Counted from the first letter of the stretch, positions 1 through 9,761 are shown. The stretch is 64,000 bases of DNA from Vibrio pomeroyi (GCF_024347595.1 NZ_AP025506.1:1984001-2048000), one strand, 5' to 3'. Numbers and translations are program-made. The notes: generated from the letters alone by a model not told the origin.

Positions 1-393
1 GTTTGACGGATCTGTGCCTTTGGTGAATGTTAGCGAATCACCGTCTGCGTCTATTGCATTCAGTGTTCCGCTTACTGGGGTGTCTTCGTCGGTGGTTACT
101 GAAACGTCATTACCAACAGGGGCATCATTGACAGGAGTTACACCAATATTAACTGTGATTGTATCGGTGCCACCTTGGCCGTCGGATACAACAACCGTGA
201 AGCTGTCATCGCCGTTGTAATTTTCATTTGGTGTGTAAGTCCAGTCGCCATTGTCATCGACGACGACAGTTCCGTTTGATGGATCTGTCGCTTTGGTAAA
301 AGATAAAGAGTCACCATCTTCGTCTGAGGCTGAAAGGGTTCCGTTTACTGGCGTGTCTTCATTTGTTGTAAAAGAGACAGTGTCACCGACTGG
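1..393 (-). repeat. Tandem Ig-like domain repeats in the adhesin
   Basis: Residues 162-252 (nt 121-393) form one 91-residue domain unit, and residues 253-292 (nt 1-120) begin a second, closely similar one. Shared motifs include PVG, EDTPV, GTL, DGDSL and TDPSN. At DNA level the period is 273 bp. More copies probably follow outside the window, as is usual for such adhesins. Confidence 0.8.
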
Positions 394-876
394 AGAATTA
401 TTGTTATCAACAAAAGTAGGTTCATTATTAGGTTGTTCAAGCGTGCGGAAGGCGTCGAGGAGACTGAGGCTTTGAGTACGAGACATACCCAACGCTTCAA
501 AACCTGTAGTTACAAATTCTGTACCTGGAATGGTTTCTTCACCGTCTCGCTCGATCGTTCCGCTAGTTCCCAAACTCGAGCCATTTTGACCAGCAGCTGT
601 ATCGAACTCTTCCCCTAGTTCCGCAGGATCTTGACCTTCTTCTAAAGCAGCAAAAATATCCGCAATATCTTGGTCGAGTTCGACTTCCCCATCTTCGGGT
701 GAAAAACGCTTCGCTGATACTTCAGGAGCGTTTGATTCATTTAGAGATTCAAGAACGACATCACCCGCCTGGAGCGGTGCACCTTCTTCTAAGATTTTAA
801 TCGTACCATCTACCGAGATAACAATGCGCTGGCCAAGTGCTAAAGCACCACCCAAATTCAGTGTTGTCATATCCAT
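1..876 (-). CDS. LapA-type giant adhesin, N-terminal part (runs off the left edge)
   Basis: This is the first 292 codons of a protein that continues beyond the window. The start is ATG at 876 (a second in-frame ATG lies at 870), preceded on the minus strand by an AGGGG ribosome site. Residues 1-110 resemble the retention module that holds LapA-family adhesins in the outer membrane. TAAG at residues 93-96 matches the dialanine site that the periplasmic protease LapG cuts in LapA; this is family knowledge, not shown here. After a linker, an Ig-like repeat of 91 residues starts at residue 162 (acidic NEDTP and DGDSL motifs) and recurs at residue 253. The divergent TolC-like and OmpA-like genes fit type I export and display. 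The inner-membrane exporter, LapD and LapG are not in the window. The adhesin type is confident, the ligand unknown. Confidence 0.85.
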   Translation of the reverse strand, partial: MDMTTLNLGGALALGQRIVISVDGTIKILEEGAPLQAGDVVLESLNESNAPEVSAKRFSPEDGEVELDQDIADIFAALEEGQDPAELGEEFDTAAGQNGSSLGTSGTIERDGEETIPGTEFVTTGFEALGMSRTQSLSLLDAFRTLEQPNNEPTFVDNNNSPVGDTVSFTTNEDTPVNGTLSASDEDGDSLSFTKATDPSNGTVVVDDNGDWTYTPNENYNGDDSFTVVVSDGQGGTDTITVNIGVTPVNDAPVGNDVSVTTDEDTPVSGTLNAIDADGDSLTFTKGTDPSN

Positions 877-1252
877 ATAAACCCCTAAAACCCATCTCTT
901 GTCATTAACGTCAAAATAGTGACATCATTTTTATAATATTAGTTAGAATATAACATCTAAAGTCACATAATTCATAGTTATAGATACATAATTTAACAAC
1001 CTCTAGTTTAGCTTAATGACTGTCATCACACTAAGTAACAAATTAGGTGCTTAAAACATCGATATAAGTTATTGTGCATGCAGAAAATAATACGAACATT
1101 AATGAATGATTTAAGTGCTCAAAAACAACATAAAACGCACGACGATCGGTTAACAATTTTACAACCATTTACGGACGCTTTTCTAGCGAACGTTATTTTT
1201 TTGGCGGTCCATCTGAATTTCGTATCTCGCACATTAAAAAGCGTAGGTTTAG
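877..1252. promoter_or_regulatory. Divergent intergenic region between adhesin and TolC-like gene
   Basis: About 376 bp of AT-rich DNA separates the two divergent genes and must carry promoters for both. It contains several AT-rich stretches (for example 930-1000). I could not assign a -35/-10 pair or an operator with confidence, and I see no real coding region here. Confidence 0.35.
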
Positions 1253-2587
1253 GTGCTGTCCAATTTGGAGAAATGGAAATTGAACTACATTCAAACGACA
1301 ACATTAGGGTTAGCTATAGCGCTAAGTTTGCCAACAGCAGCACAAACCCTAGAGCAAGCCGTTGCGTTTACTTTAGAAAGCAATCCTGAAATCAAAAGTG
1401 CTTATAACGAATATATCAGCAAGCGTTATCTTAACGACGCTTCTGGTGGTGCTTATCGACCAAGTATAGACTTAGATGGTGGGATTGGTTATGAACATAC
1501 CGACCTAGCAACTAATGCAGACACGACAGACCTTACTCGAAAAGAAGCAACGATTACGCTTACTCAACTGATTTGGGATGGCGCGAATACATCAAATGAT
1601 ATAGATCGTACCGCAGCTGATGCAGAATCTGTGCGCTACCAACTGCTGTCTAATGCGCAAGATATCGCATTAGAAGTGACCAAAGTTTACCTCGATGCAG
1701 TAAAAGCATATGAAGTGCTTTCACTTTCTGAAAACAACTTAGCGACACACAAAGAGATATACAGCGATATTCGTAAACGCGTTGAATCAGGTATTGGCTC
1801 AACAGCAGATATGTCTCAAGTAGAGGCTCGTATTGCAAAAGCACACGGCAACCTACTCGCGGCTCAAAATAACCTGTTTGATACCCACACTCAATTCAAG
1901 AGACTTGTTGGTCAATCTCCGCTGGGGCTCACCTTCCCTCGCGCTGATGCAGGAGCTATTCCATACACGGTCGATGGGGCCCTAGCAAAAGCTTTTAATC
2001 AACATCCAGTAATCAAGATAGCTCAAGCCGACGTTGATTCAGCAAAATTTCAATACAAACAATCGAAGAGCACCAACTACCCGACCGTTTCTTTTGAAGC
2101 GGCTCAAACCTGGCGTGATGATGCCGGTGGTACAGAAGGCAGCAGTGATGAATTCTCTGCCATGGTTCGCTTAAGATATAACCTTTACAACGGCGGTTCT
2201 GATCAAGACCGTGCGGAAAGTGCCGCTTACCAACTCAACAAGGCCAAAGACCTTCGCGAGAGTACCTACCGTAATGTAGAAGAGAGCTTGCGTCTTTCAT
2301 GGAGCGCATTGGATTTGACCGTTCAGCAGAAAGAGTTCCTCTCTGACCACGTAGACTCGGCATCAGATACGGTTATCTCGTATGAAAAACAATACCGAAT
2401 CGGTAAACGAACCCTTCTCGATTTGCTGAACACTGAGAATGAGTTGTTTGAAGCTCGTAAAGGCTATTTGGATGCTAAGTATGACGAACAATACGCAAAA
2501 TATCGCGTAATGAACGCAACGGGCAACCTGTTGATCGGTTTGCGAGTTGAAATCCCTGAAGAATGGAATGAGAAGGTGGAATATTAA
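1253..2587 (+). CDS. TolC-family outer membrane efflux/secretion channel (LapE-like)
   Basis: A 444-residue outer membrane factor that probably forms the trimeric channel-tunnel of a type I secretion system. A TAG stop lies immediately before GTG 1253, so no earlier start exists. TTG at 1280 has a better placed GGAGA (1267-1271) and leaves a good signal peptide ending at about PTAAQ, so either start is possible. The body shows the two long alpha-helical repeats of TolC with the usual AxxRVESG-type segment (KRVESGIGS) and a late GKRTLLDLLNTENEL motif typical of this family. It is followed directly, with a 1-nt TAATG overlap, by an OmpA-like gene. Divergence from the LapA-type adhesin suggests it exports that adhesin rather than drugs; that is an inference from position. 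Confidence 0.85.
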   Translation: MLSNLEKWKLNYIQTTTLGLAIALSLPTAAQTLEQAVAFTLESNPEIKSAYNEYISKRYLNDASGGAYRPSIDLDGGIGYEHTDLATNADTTDLTRKEATITLTQLIWDGANTSNDIDRTAADAESVRYQLLSNAQDIALEVTKVYLDAVKAYEVLSLSENNLATHKEIYSDIRKRVESGIGSTADMSQVEARIAKAHGNLLAAQNNLFDTHTQFKRLVGQSPLGLTFPRADAGAIPYTVDGALAKAFNQHPVIKIAQADVDSAKFQYKQSKSTNYPTVSFEAAQTWRDDAGGTEGSSDEFSAMVRLRYNLYNGGSDQDRAESAAYQLNKAKDLRESTYRNVEESLRLSWSALDLTVQQKEFLSDHVDSASDTVISYEKQYRIGKRTLLDLLNTENELFEARKGYLDAKYDEQYAKYRVMNATGNLLIGLRVEIPEEWNEKVEY

Positions 2588-3204
2588 TGAAGCTTACAAA
2601 CACAGTATTATCGCTTTGCTTCATGGTTGTATCTACCAATGCTTTAGCTGAAAACAATGAAGACGAATTTGAATATCGCGCTCTCCCACCTGTCACTCAA
2701 ATTTACGACCTGCAAGATGATGACAACGATGGCGTAATCAATGCGCGTGATTTATGCCCAGATACGCAAATGGGTGCCGAGATAGATAACGACGGTTGTG
2801 GTTCATATTTCGAGTCATCGGAGAAGAAAGAGCTCCACATACTCTTTGCCAATAACTCTACAGAAATTAACCCGGCTTTCCTTACCCAGATACGCCAGAT
2901 GGCTGCATTTTTGAAGCGTTACGAAAGCACGACCATCGAGTTACAAGGTTATGCCAGCAAGGTTGGTAATGCCGCACATAACTTGAAGCTATCAAAACAA
3001 AGGGCATCAAATGTAAGGCGAGCACTAATCAGCAACGGCATTCAGCCTTCGAGAGTCAACATCGTTGGTCATGGTGATGTTGAGTTCAGTAGTGATGACA
3101 CCGAAATCAACCATGCACTTCACCGAAAAGTGGTCGCCTCTGTGGCTGGATTCAAAGGTAACATCAAAGAAGAGTGGCATATCTTCACTAAAATTAAAAA
3201 GTAG
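2587..3204 (+). CDS. OmpA-family protein with TSP3-like calcium repeat
   Basis: A 205-residue secreted protein. Residues 1-21 are a signal peptide ending in NALA. Around residues 44-60 is a DDDNDGV...DLCPDT motif, the calcium-binding thrombospondin type 3 repeat often found before OmpA domains. Residues 80 to about 190 form an OmpA C-terminal domain, which binds peptidoglycan, with a recognisable LSKQRASNVRRAL segment. There is no beta-barrel, so it is probably periplasmic or outer-membrane associated. It is translationally coupled to the TolC-like gene (TAATG overlap). OmpA-like partners are common in LapA-type adhesin export operons, which suggests it anchors or positions the channel or adhesin. 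Confidence 0.82.
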   Translation: MKLTNTVLSLCFMVVSTNALAENNEDEFEYRALPPVTQIYDLQDDDNDGVINARDLCPDTQMGAEIDNDGCGSYFESSEKKELHILFANNSTEINPAFLTQIRQMAAFLKRYESTTIELQGYASKVGNAAHNLKLSKQRASNVRRALISNGIQPSRVNIVGHGDVEFSSDDTEINHALHRKVVASVAGFKGNIKEEWHIFTKIKK

Positions 3205-3220
3205 CTTCAGTACTACTTTT

Positions 3221-3262
3221 ACCATACTGAAACGTTCTCTTAAGTTAACGTTTCAGTATGGT
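3221..3262. terminator. Perfect 16-bp inverted repeat downstream of the OmpA-like gene
   Basis: Arms 3221-3236 and 3247-3262 are perfect reverse complements around a 10-nt loop. The hairpin lies 17 nt after the OmpA-like stop codon. There is no good U-tract on either strand, so it may be a 3'-end stabiliser or a factor-dependent terminator rather than a classic intrinsic one. Confidence 0.6.
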
Positions 3263-3340
3263 GATAATTCCTTGAATAGCATATACCTAAGCCGTCTATA
3301 ATGTTAATCTTGCCTCGTTATCAACATAGAGAATTAATCC

Positions 3341-3691
3341 ATGAGCAAACTAACAGCTGATACTCAAGCAAATCTAGAACTTTTCGTTTCTGAAACACAA
3401 GAAACCAAACTGGTATGGGGCCTTCGCAATGAAGAAGGTTGGCTAGCATGTGACTCAAGTGAATTCGAAAACAGCGAAGTGATGCCTTTCTGGTCTTCAA
3501 AAGAAGACGCTCAAACTCACAACGTTGAAGAGTGGGCTGACTTTGAAGTACTAGAAATTCCACTAGATATCTTTGTAGAAGATTGGTTACTGACTCTTGC
3601 TGAAGACGGCGTTCTTGTTGGTATTAACTGGAATGCGACACTAGAAGGCAAAGAGCTTGAGCCTTCTGACCTAGCGAAATTATACATCTAA
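3341..3691 (+). CDS. DUF2750 domain-containing protein
   Basis: A 116-residue acidic cytosolic protein of the DUF2750 type, judged from the whole-length pattern: an N-terminal helix, WGLRNEEGWLACDS, a central PFWSSKEDA, and a C-terminal WLLTLAEDGVLVGINWN. It has no signal peptide, membrane segment or catalytic motif that I can see. It stands alone, flanked by hairpins at 3221-3262 and 3698-3729. Its function is unknown. Confidence 0.8.
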   Translation: MSKLTADTQANLELFVSETQETKLVWGLRNEEGWLACDSSEFENSEVMPFWSSKEDAQTHNVEEWADFEVLEIPLDIFVEDWLLTLAEDGVLVGINWNATLEGKELEPSDLAKLYI

Positions 3692-3697
3692 TTTCCA

Positions 3698-3729
3698 ATA
3701 TCGGCCGTGCGAATACGTACGGCCGATAT
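3698..3729 (+). terminator. 11-bp hairpin after the DUF2750 gene
   Basis: GC-rich arms 3698-3708 and 3719-3729 are exact reverse complements with a 10-nt loop, starting 7 nt after the stop codon. No clear T-run follows, so termination efficiency is uncertain. Confidence 0.6.
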
Positions 3730-3854
3730 ACCTCTGATAATACTCGTTAAATTCGAGAACCTCCTCGCACAACCTCCTACATACATCACCCAAAAATTGA
3801 AGCAACATCAAATTAATCATAGAATATCGTTCTTTATCTAACTGATACTTTCTT

Positions 3855-5888
3855 GTGATTCACTCTGCTTTCGTTACCTTTCTTCTTTTCATTAGTTTTA
3901 ATTCTTATAGCCAAGTATCGACTTCAGATCGTGACCACAAGTCATCCAATTATTCTTCCAATTTAGACGCTAACACCACTCCCAACGCTGATTGGAATGC
4001 GCTTTACCTCTCGACTTTGAACCACTCTCCTGAACGTGCGTTAAACATGCTGCAGACACGTTATACGAGCTCAACGGTTTACGGAGATAAGCTTTACCTA
4101 TCGTCTCTTTTGTATCAATACATGAGCCATCGCGATCAACCATTCTATGGCATAGCTTCGAATGACAGCGAATATCAAGCAATTGAAGAAGCGTTTATTT
4201 CTGCTCTGATGAAAGACGGCAAAGGTCAATATGAAGAGGCACAACAAGGCTTTTTGACTTTGCTGGCGAAGATGCAATCACGCAGCGATTTAACGGGAAG
4301 AGCGCTACTGAAATACCAACTATGCCGATCCCTTAACGAGCAAGCGAAATATCATCAAGCGAACTACTACTGCTCCGCTCTTCAATCCGATCTGCATGAC
4401 ATTGCCGACCCAGTATTGCCAAAATTTGGGACTTATCGAGTCATCGCCAACAATCACCATTTCCGTAGTGACTATCAAGCAGCGCTAAGCACCTACCTCT
4501 CGTTGATTAATGTATTCCCACAAGGGCATGATATTTCAGGAATATACAATGATGTGGGTAATTTACTCAAAGAACTAAAGCAATACGATAAATCGGCGCA
4601 GTATTTGGAAGAAGCGCTGGTACTAAGGGCTGATGCTTCCGATTTAATGAAAGCTCAAGTGCATCATAGCTTAGCTGACCTGTATCTAAATCAAGGTCAA
4701 AATGATTTAGCGATTACCCATTTTAAGCAAGCTAAAGTGCTGCTAAGCGCCTCATCCCATAGCTACGGCATCGCTCTAACCAATCTTGGTTTGGGTAAGG
4801 CTTACACACAAATCAATGACTATGATCTAGCGAGAAGCTATTTAGTCGACTCTCTTTCAGCTTCCAGCGAGCTCAACAACGATGTCATTCGAATCAACGC
4901 TTACTTGGCAATCAGCGATATGTTCGAAGAGCAAAAACTAATGGAAGAAGCGCTCAATTATGCACAACAAGCGTTAGAGTTAGCTGAGCAAGTTGCTAGA
5001 CATAAATACATCGCAGGGGCTCTTCTTCAGCTTTCTGATATTCATCAATCACTGGCCGATTACCAGCAAGCGTTTTACTTCTACCAACGCTACTCGTCCA
5101 TACAGATGGAAGCACGAGACATTGATAACCGATTAGCCTTTGAAGCACTAGATCTAACGCACGCCAAATATGAGCAAGAGTTAGAAAGCTCCTTTCTGAC
5201 ACATCAGACGAAACTCGACCGCCTTCAAATTGAAAAGATGGAGCATCAAAGGTGGATGTACAACATCATTGTGATTCTACTGCTGTGTGCTGCAAGCTTC
5301 ACGGTATTGGTCAACAGAACAGTTCGTGCGAAAGCAGCCATTGACGCTATGACAAAAGCATACGGTCGCACCGAAATAATACGAAGAATTAAGCGAGTAA
5401 AACGCTGTCCAGGAAAGGAAAAGCAACACGTGCTTGTTTTACTCGACCTAGATAAGTTTAAAAAGATAAATGACCAACATGGCCACCCTACTGGCGACAA
5501 AGCACTGGTTCATGTTAGTCAGCAAATAAGAAAGCACTTAATGAATGGTGAATTGTTTGGCCGTTTAGGTGGCGAAGAGTTTGTCATCATGCTGACCGAT
5601 ACAAAACCTTCTGAAGTACGGGAGCGCGTTGAGGAGTTACACTACGCTATATCAAGCACTGTCTTCTTATCAGAAAGCAAAAAGCCACTTAATGTGACCG
5701 CGAGCTTTGCTTACCTAGCAACCTCAAACGCATTAAGTGACTTTGATGACTTGTACTCAGTTCTTGACCAAGCACTTTATCAAGCGAAGAGTAATGGCCG
5801 AAACTGCATCATCGATGCCTATAACGACCCAATAGACTTACCTGATGTTATTTATTCTCAGCCTGTTTGCGAACCAACTCAGCCATGA
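3855..5888 (+). CDS. Diguanylate cyclase with periplasmic TPR sensor region
   Basis: A 677-residue membrane protein that should make c-di-GMP from two GTP. The GTG start at 3855 leaves a signal peptide (about residues 1-20, ending NSYSQ); an in-frame TGA at 3843 excludes an earlier start. Residues 50-430 are helical TPR repeats, predicted periplasmic, followed by a short coiled stretch and one membrane segment near 467-487. A cytoplasmic GGDEF domain follows, with the signature GGEEF at residues 572-576, an active form. No RxxD inhibitory site lies five residues upstream, so product feedback is not expected. Its 3' end overlaps the 3' end of queC on the other strand by 41 bp. The ligand of the TPR region is unknown. 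Confidence 0.9.
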   Translation: MIHSAFVTFLLFISFNSYSQVSTSDRDHKSSNYSSNLDANTTPNADWNALYLSTLNHSPERALNMLQTRYTSSTVYGDKLYLSSLLYQYMSHRDQPFYGIASNDSEYQAIEEAFISALMKDGKGQYEEAQQGFLTLLAKMQSRSDLTGRALLKYQLCRSLNEQAKYHQANYYCSALQSDLHDIADPVLPKFGTYRVIANNHHFRSDYQAALSTYLSLINVFPQGHDISGIYNDVGNLLKELKQYDKSAQYLEEALVLRADASDLMKAQVHHSLADLYLNQGQNDLAITHFKQAKVLLSASSHSYGIALTNLGLGKAYTQINDYDLARSYLVDSLSASSELNNDVIRINAYLAISDMFEEQKLMEEALNYAQQALELAEQVARHKYIAGALLQLSDIHQSLADYQQAFYFYQRYSSIQMEARDIDNRLAFEALDLTHAKYEQELESSFLTHQTKLDRLQIEKMEHQRWMYNIIVILLLCAASFTVLVNRTVRAKAAIDAMTKAYGRTEIIRRIKRVKRCPGKEKQHVLVLLDLDKFKKINDQHGHPTGDKALVHVSQQIRKHLMNGELFGRLGGEEFVIMLTDTKPSEVRERVEELHYAISSTVFLSESKKPLNVTASFAYLATSNALSDFDDLYSVLDQALYQAKSNGRNCIIDAYNDPIDLPDVIYSQPVCEPTQP

Positions 5889-6543
5889 TGCTTTCACGGT
5901 CACCGAGGTAATCATTAAGGCCTACTTTACGTAATTCACACGCAGGGCAATCGCCACAACCATCACCGATAATGCCGTTGTAGCAAGTCAGGGTTTTGTT
6001 GCGAACAAGCTCAAGTGCTGAGTATTGGTCGGCCAACGCCCATGTCTCAGCCTTGTTCAGCCACATCAGTGGTGTTTTGATATCAAGCTGCTTGTCCATG
6101 CCTTGCACTAACGCAGAGTTCATCGCTTTTACGAAATCATTGCGGCAATCTGGGTAGCCAGAGAAGTCAGTCTCACACACACCGGTAATCACAGTTTCAG
6201 CGCCGATCTGGTACGCATAAATACCTGCCAGCGTTAAGAAAAGAATATTACGACCAGGAACGAATGAGTTCGGTAAACCATTCTCTTGAAGCTCGTGTGA
6301 TACAGGAATATCGTCACGTGTTAGAGAGCTGATCGCTAGCTCATTCAACAGAGTCACATCCATCACTTTATGTGCTTTCACACCCAGTTCTTTTGACAAT
6401 GACTCAGCCACTTCAATCTCTAGTCGGTGGCGCTGACCATAATCAAATGTAATCGCATGAACCTCGTCATACTCTTTTAATGCTTGAACAAGACATGTTG
6501 TTGAGTCTTGACCACCACTGAATACTACCACTGCTTTTTTCAT
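5848..6543 (-). CDS. queC: 7-cyano-7-deazaguanine synthase QueC
   Basis: A 231-residue cytosolic ATP-dependent ligase that converts 7-carboxy-7-deazaguanine and ammonia to preQ0 in queuosine synthesis. The PP-loop SGGQDS is at residues 9-14. Near the C-terminus the zinc cysteines appear in the pattern C...GCGDCPAC. I chose ATG 6543 over ATG 6549 because AGGA sits at the right distance for 6543 and overlaps 6549. It lies downstream of queE on the same strand with about 60 nt between them, so the two are probably cotranscribed. The last 41 bp overlap the convergent diguanylate cyclase gene. Confidence 0.95.
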   Translation of the reverse strand: MKKAVVVFSGGQDSTTCLVQALKEYDEVHAITFDYGQRHRLEIEVAESLSKELGVKAHKVMDVTLLNELAISSLTRDDIPVSHELQENGLPNSFVPGRNILFLTLAGIYAYQIGAETVITGVCETDFSGYPDCRNDFVKAMNSALVQGMDKQLDIKTPLMWLNKAETWALADQYSALELVRNKTLTCYNGIIGDGCGDCPACELRKVGLNDYLGDRESIMAELVRKQAENK

Positions 6544-6605
6544 TTTCATTCCTACCTAAAACTGACGAGCTATCTACAATCTAACCAACTATGCGATCTA
6601 ACCTA

Positions 6606-7274
6606 CTACGCGATGCTCAAATACTTGTGAGTTTGGATTGATAAACGCCAATTGCGCTCAATGCAGGTATCAATACAAAGCTGTGTCGCGCGGTCTTTTT
6701 GGCTAATCGGTTGCAGTGCGATCACTGTGTCGCTCGAAACATCCGCTCGCTCTAGTAAACCATCTAGCTGTTCAATGTCTTTTCCGGTTCCTACTGGGTG
6801 CTTAATCTCGTTAGCGCGTTGCAAGGCACTGTCTAAAATTTCCAGTTTCGCTTTCATTGCCACTTTCGGTGACACCGTAACCCAAGTGTCACTTGTTGCT
6901 TTAACTTCTGACGTACCGCTAGTCTCAATCTGACAACGACAACCGTGTTGCTCAAACGCTTCAGTAAGAGGGACAAGATCATAAATGCACGGCTCACCAC
7001 CAGTAATCACAATGTGTTTAGCCGTGTAACCTTGCTTGATGTATTCATTGACGATTCCTTGGGCATCAATGGCTGACCAAGTGGGTGAATCCTCTGTCTT
7101 AACCATAATATCGCCAAGGCTAGTTTCATCTTCTGGTAATGCTTCCCAAGTCTGTTTGGTATCGCACCAAGAACAGCCAACTGGGCAAATTTGCAGACGA
7201 ACAAAAACAGCAGGAACGCCAGTAAACACGCCCTCACCTTGGATGGTTTCAAACATTTCATTAATCTTGTACAA
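6606..7274 (-). CDS. queE: 7-carboxy-7-deazaguanine synthase QueE
   Basis: A 222-residue radical SAM enzyme that contracts the ring of 6-carboxytetrahydropterin to 7-carboxy-7-deazaguanine, the step before QueC. The iron-sulfur cysteines are C30, C34 and C37 in the CxxxCxxC spacing typical of QueE (CPVGCSWCDTK). ITGGEPCIYD, the SAM-binding GGE motif, follows at about residue 90. The start is TTG at 7274, supported by a GAGGG site just upstream and by the N-terminus matching the family pattern INEMFETIQGEG. It heads the queE-queC pair. Confidence 0.94.
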   Translation of the reverse strand: MYKINEMFETIQGEGVFTGVPAVFVRLQICPVGCSWCDTKQTWEALPEDETSLGDIMVKTEDSPTWSAIDAQGIVNEYIKQGYTAKHIVITGGEPCIYDLVPLTEAFEQHGCRCQIETSGTSEVKATSDTWVTVSPKVAMKAKLEILDSALQRANEIKHPVGTGKDIEQLDGLLERADVSSDTVIALQPISQKDRATQLCIDTCIERNWRLSIQTHKYLSIA

Positions 7275-7459
7275 CTTTCCCTCAGCTCAATCATTTGATG
7301 AAATTAATCAACCGCAGACCTTAAAGCACTTACCTCTTTTGGTCAAACAAATGAGTACTGATAAATCAGTTGATCAAAGCCCTAGCCTGAAGTTTCAAGT
7401 TCCCTTATCCTTTCGCCCATTAGATTTCGTTAGCTTTTAATTTTTTAGTAAGGAACAAC

Positions 7460-8269
7460 ATGTACAAACTGATTGCTCTTGATATGGATGGCACGCTGCT
7501 TAACAGTGAAAAAGTGATTTCTCAAGAGAACAAAGACGCGATTGCTAAAGCTCGTGCTGCAGGTGTGAAAGTGGTTCTGGCTTCTGGTCGCCCTTTAGAA
7601 GGCATGCAGAGTAAGCTAGATGAGCTGTCAATCAACGGCGAAGATGACTTTGTGCTCTTCTACAACGGCTCTATGGTTCAGAATGTATCGACAAAAGAGG
7701 TCATTCACAGCGAGATCAGCAATGGTAAAGCCGCGAAAGAAATCGCAGCTCTTGCTAAACAGCTAGGTGGTTACGTTCATGCATTCAGCAAGGTTCATGG
7801 TTTAATGACGCCAGAGAACAACGAATACACTAGCATTGAAGCACGCATTAATGGTTTAGAAATTACCGAATTCGACTTTTCTCAACTAGAAGACGATCAC
7901 GAAATCATCAAAACCATGATTGTTGCTGAGCCAAGCAAGTTGACCGAAATCATCAGCAAGTTGCCACAAGAACTTAAGACTCAGTTTACCATCGTGCAAA
8001 GTGCACCCTTCTTCTTAGAGTTCTTAAATCCAAATTCGAACAAAGGTGTGGGTATTGAAGCGATTGCTAAACACTTAGGTATTAAAGCCGAAGAAGTGAT
8101 CTGTATGGGAGACGCTGAGAACGACCACCATATGCTTGAATACGCGGGCCTTGGTATTGCAATGGATAACGCAATGGAAGAAACCAAGAAGCTAGCTGAC
8201 TACATTACAGCAAGCAATGATGACCACGGTGTAGCTGTTGCGATTGAAAAGTTTATCTTCAACTCATAA
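7460..8269 (+). CDS. yidA: Cof-type HAD-IIB sugar phosphatase (YidA-like)
   Basis: A 269-residue cytosolic phosphatase of the HAD superfamily, class IIB cap. Motif I is DMDGT with nucleophile D8 and acid D10. Motif II is LASGRP, and motif IV is GDAENDHHML. Length and N-terminus match Escherichia coli YidA, which hydrolyses sugar phosphates. Substrate specificity of this family is broad, so the gene name is by resemblance only. It is a single gene followed by a strong terminator. Confidence 0.87.
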   Translation: MYKLIALDMDGTLLNSEKVISQENKDAIAKARAAGVKVVLASGRPLEGMQSKLDELSINGEDDFVLFYNGSMVQNVSTKEVIHSEISNGKAAKEIAALAKQLGGYVHAFSKVHGLMTPENNEYTSIEARINGLEITEFDFSQLEDDHEIIKTMIVAEPSKLTEIISKLPQELKTQFTIVQSAPFFLEFLNPNSNKGVGIEAIAKHLGIKAEEVICMGDAENDHHMLEYAGLGIAMDNAMEETKKLADYITASNDDHGVAVAIEKFIFNS

Positions 8270-8297
8270 GCATTTTCGATAGTGTATCGTTGAAACA

Positions 8298-8328
8298 AAG
8301 AAGGCTGTGCAGTACACAGCCTTCTTTT
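8298..8328. terminator. Intrinsic terminator between yidA and the convergent NUDIX gene
   Basis: A 12-bp perfect stem (8298-8309 with 8315-8326) with a 5-nt loop is followed by a short T-run. It sits between two convergent genes and could serve both. Confidence 0.85.
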
Positions 8329-8348
8329 ACTTAACACGAGTGGTTTAA

Positions 8349-9761
8349 CTATTTCCGAGCCCAAGGCAGACGGAACGCCACAACACCAAATAGAATCAAG
8401 ATTGGGAAACGTAACGTTTCGACAATAAATGAAGCGATGCCACTAAAAGAGACAAAGCTCCCTGCCCAACTGATCAACAGGTTACCGGCAAGTAACATCG
8501 CAATAACCCCAACCACGACCTTGAATGAGAACTGGCCGACCAAAGGCTTTGAATCCGTTAACGTCACCAAACAAGCAATCGTCATCAAAATAGCCACCCA
8601 GAATGAGAAGGTTGGCAGTGGCCAGATAACGGTTAGAACAATTGATAGTAGGCACAGCCCCCACCAAACGCCTTTAGAGCTCAATAACACACTGATATCA
8701 ACATCAGGCTTGGTGTCTAACCTCACGATATGCCACGTTGTCAACGCACCTAATATGCCTCCCATCAAGACATCGCTAAAGAAAGCACTGCCTGAGTATG
8801 ACTTAAACAACATAATCCAAAGTAGACCGGCTAACACAATCAACAACGATTTCTGTTCAAACAGGCGTTTAAGCTTCCAAAGCACCAACAAAGTCAAACT
8901 AACCCATAGAGCCGCTAGTTGGCTTGGAAAGCTATAGCCACTGCTCATCACCAATTTCAGTGTTGGAAGATAAGCGTGCGGTCGTGGAAAGCCAAAGCCT
9001 TGGTGGGCAATTAGCGTAAGCAGCGTTACTGATATCAACGTGAAACCAAACTTCAACGCAAAATTACGGCCAAAATGCCAAGCAATCAACGGCAGGATAA
9101 TGATGAAAACCCAAGGCTTTGCGAGTAAGTCAGTCAAAAGTACCGTATTAGAAAACACACTCGGTAAATTATCGAACGTGTTTTGAAGTGAAACAATCCA
9201 GCTCAATTCAACTTGATGAACTTTCGGCGCAGCGCCCACCAACTCAGTCACATAAGTCACTGGTTGATCCGTCGCGGAAAGAAACAGTTCGTTAATCTCA
9301 GACCATTGTTCTGGATAACGGTATTGGTTTGCTTCCAACTCAGTAGGAGGAAGTAACATCGCTCTGCTGACCTCGACTCCATAGTGAGGAGCAAACCAGA
9401 TAGGAAGTTCAAAACCACCTAGCTCATTTCGAGCTTGATAACTGATCACTTCAGAATCAGAGACACAATCAAACACAACGGCACTGTCGGTGTAACCCAA
9501 CACATCACCAACGGTGACGGACAAACCGGCTTCTTCCCAAGTTTCACGTTGCGCTGCAATCGCTGGCGGCTCACCAGAAACAACCGTGCCACCCGGCAGA
9601 GATAATTGACCTGTGATCAGTTCATCAACCAACACAATTTGGTTATCAGCACGCACTACACATAAGGCGCCCGCAATATGGTCAGGCAAGGTGTTACTCG
9701 CCCAAGCGGAAATAGTACTCAAAAGAGATAGAATAAGAACTAATAAATATCGAATAACCAA
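8349..9761 (-). CDS. NUDIX hydrolase fused to a degenerate PAP2-like membrane domain
   Basis: A 470-residue fusion. The TTG start at 9761 has AGG upstream. Residues 1-22 are a signal peptide or anchor. The NUDIX box is intact: G58-x5-E64-x7-R72-E73...E76-E77-x-G79, so diphosphate hydrolysis is plausible, in the periplasm if the leader is cleaved. From about residue 215 come several membrane helices with the layout of a PAP2 lipid phosphatase. The expected KX6RP, PSGH and SRX5HX3D motifs read HX6RP (253-261), PSQL (279-282) and FKX5AX3D (319-330). Both catalytic histidines are therefore missing. The PAP2 half probably no longer hydrolyses phosphate and may only anchor or bind lipid. Related bifunctional NUDIX/PAP2 annotations exist in gammaproteobacteria. 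Confidence 0.82.
   Translation of the reverse strand: MVIRYLLVLILSLLSTISAWASNTLPDHIAGALCVVRADNQIVLVDELITGQLSLPGGTVVSGEPPAIAAQRETWEEAGLSVTVGDVLGYTDSAVVFDCVSDSEVISYQARNELGGFELPIWFAPHYGVEVSRAMLLPPTELEANQYRYPEQWSEINELFLSATDQPVTYVTELVGAAPKVHQVELSWIVSLQNTFDNLPSVFSNTVLLTDLLAKPWVFIIILPLIAWHFGRNFALKFGFTLISVTLLTLIAHQGFGFPRPHAYLPTLKLVMSSGYSFPSQLAALWVSLTLLVLWKLKRLFEQKSLLIVLAGLLWIMLFKSYSGSAFFSDVLMGGILGALTTWHIVRLDTKPDVDISVLLSSKGVWWGLCLLSIVLTVIWPLPTFSFWVAILMTIACLVTLTDSKPLVGQFSFKVVVGVIAMLLAGNLLISWAGSFVSFSGIASFIVETLRFPILILFGVVAFRLPWARK

Noticed and set aside
1072..1389. Plus-strand open frame of 105 codons in and after the adhesin-tolC gap
   Set aside because: It overlaps the TolC gene in another frame, lacks a ribosome site and resembles no family.
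7275..7459. Possible preQ1 riboswitch upstream of queE
   Set aside because: On the minus strand I could not find the preQ1 aptamer pattern (short stem, A-rich tail) in this gap.
8437..8937. 166-codon frame opposite the NUDIX-PAP2 gene
   Set aside because: Antisense shadow of a gene with clear domain signatures; no start signal.
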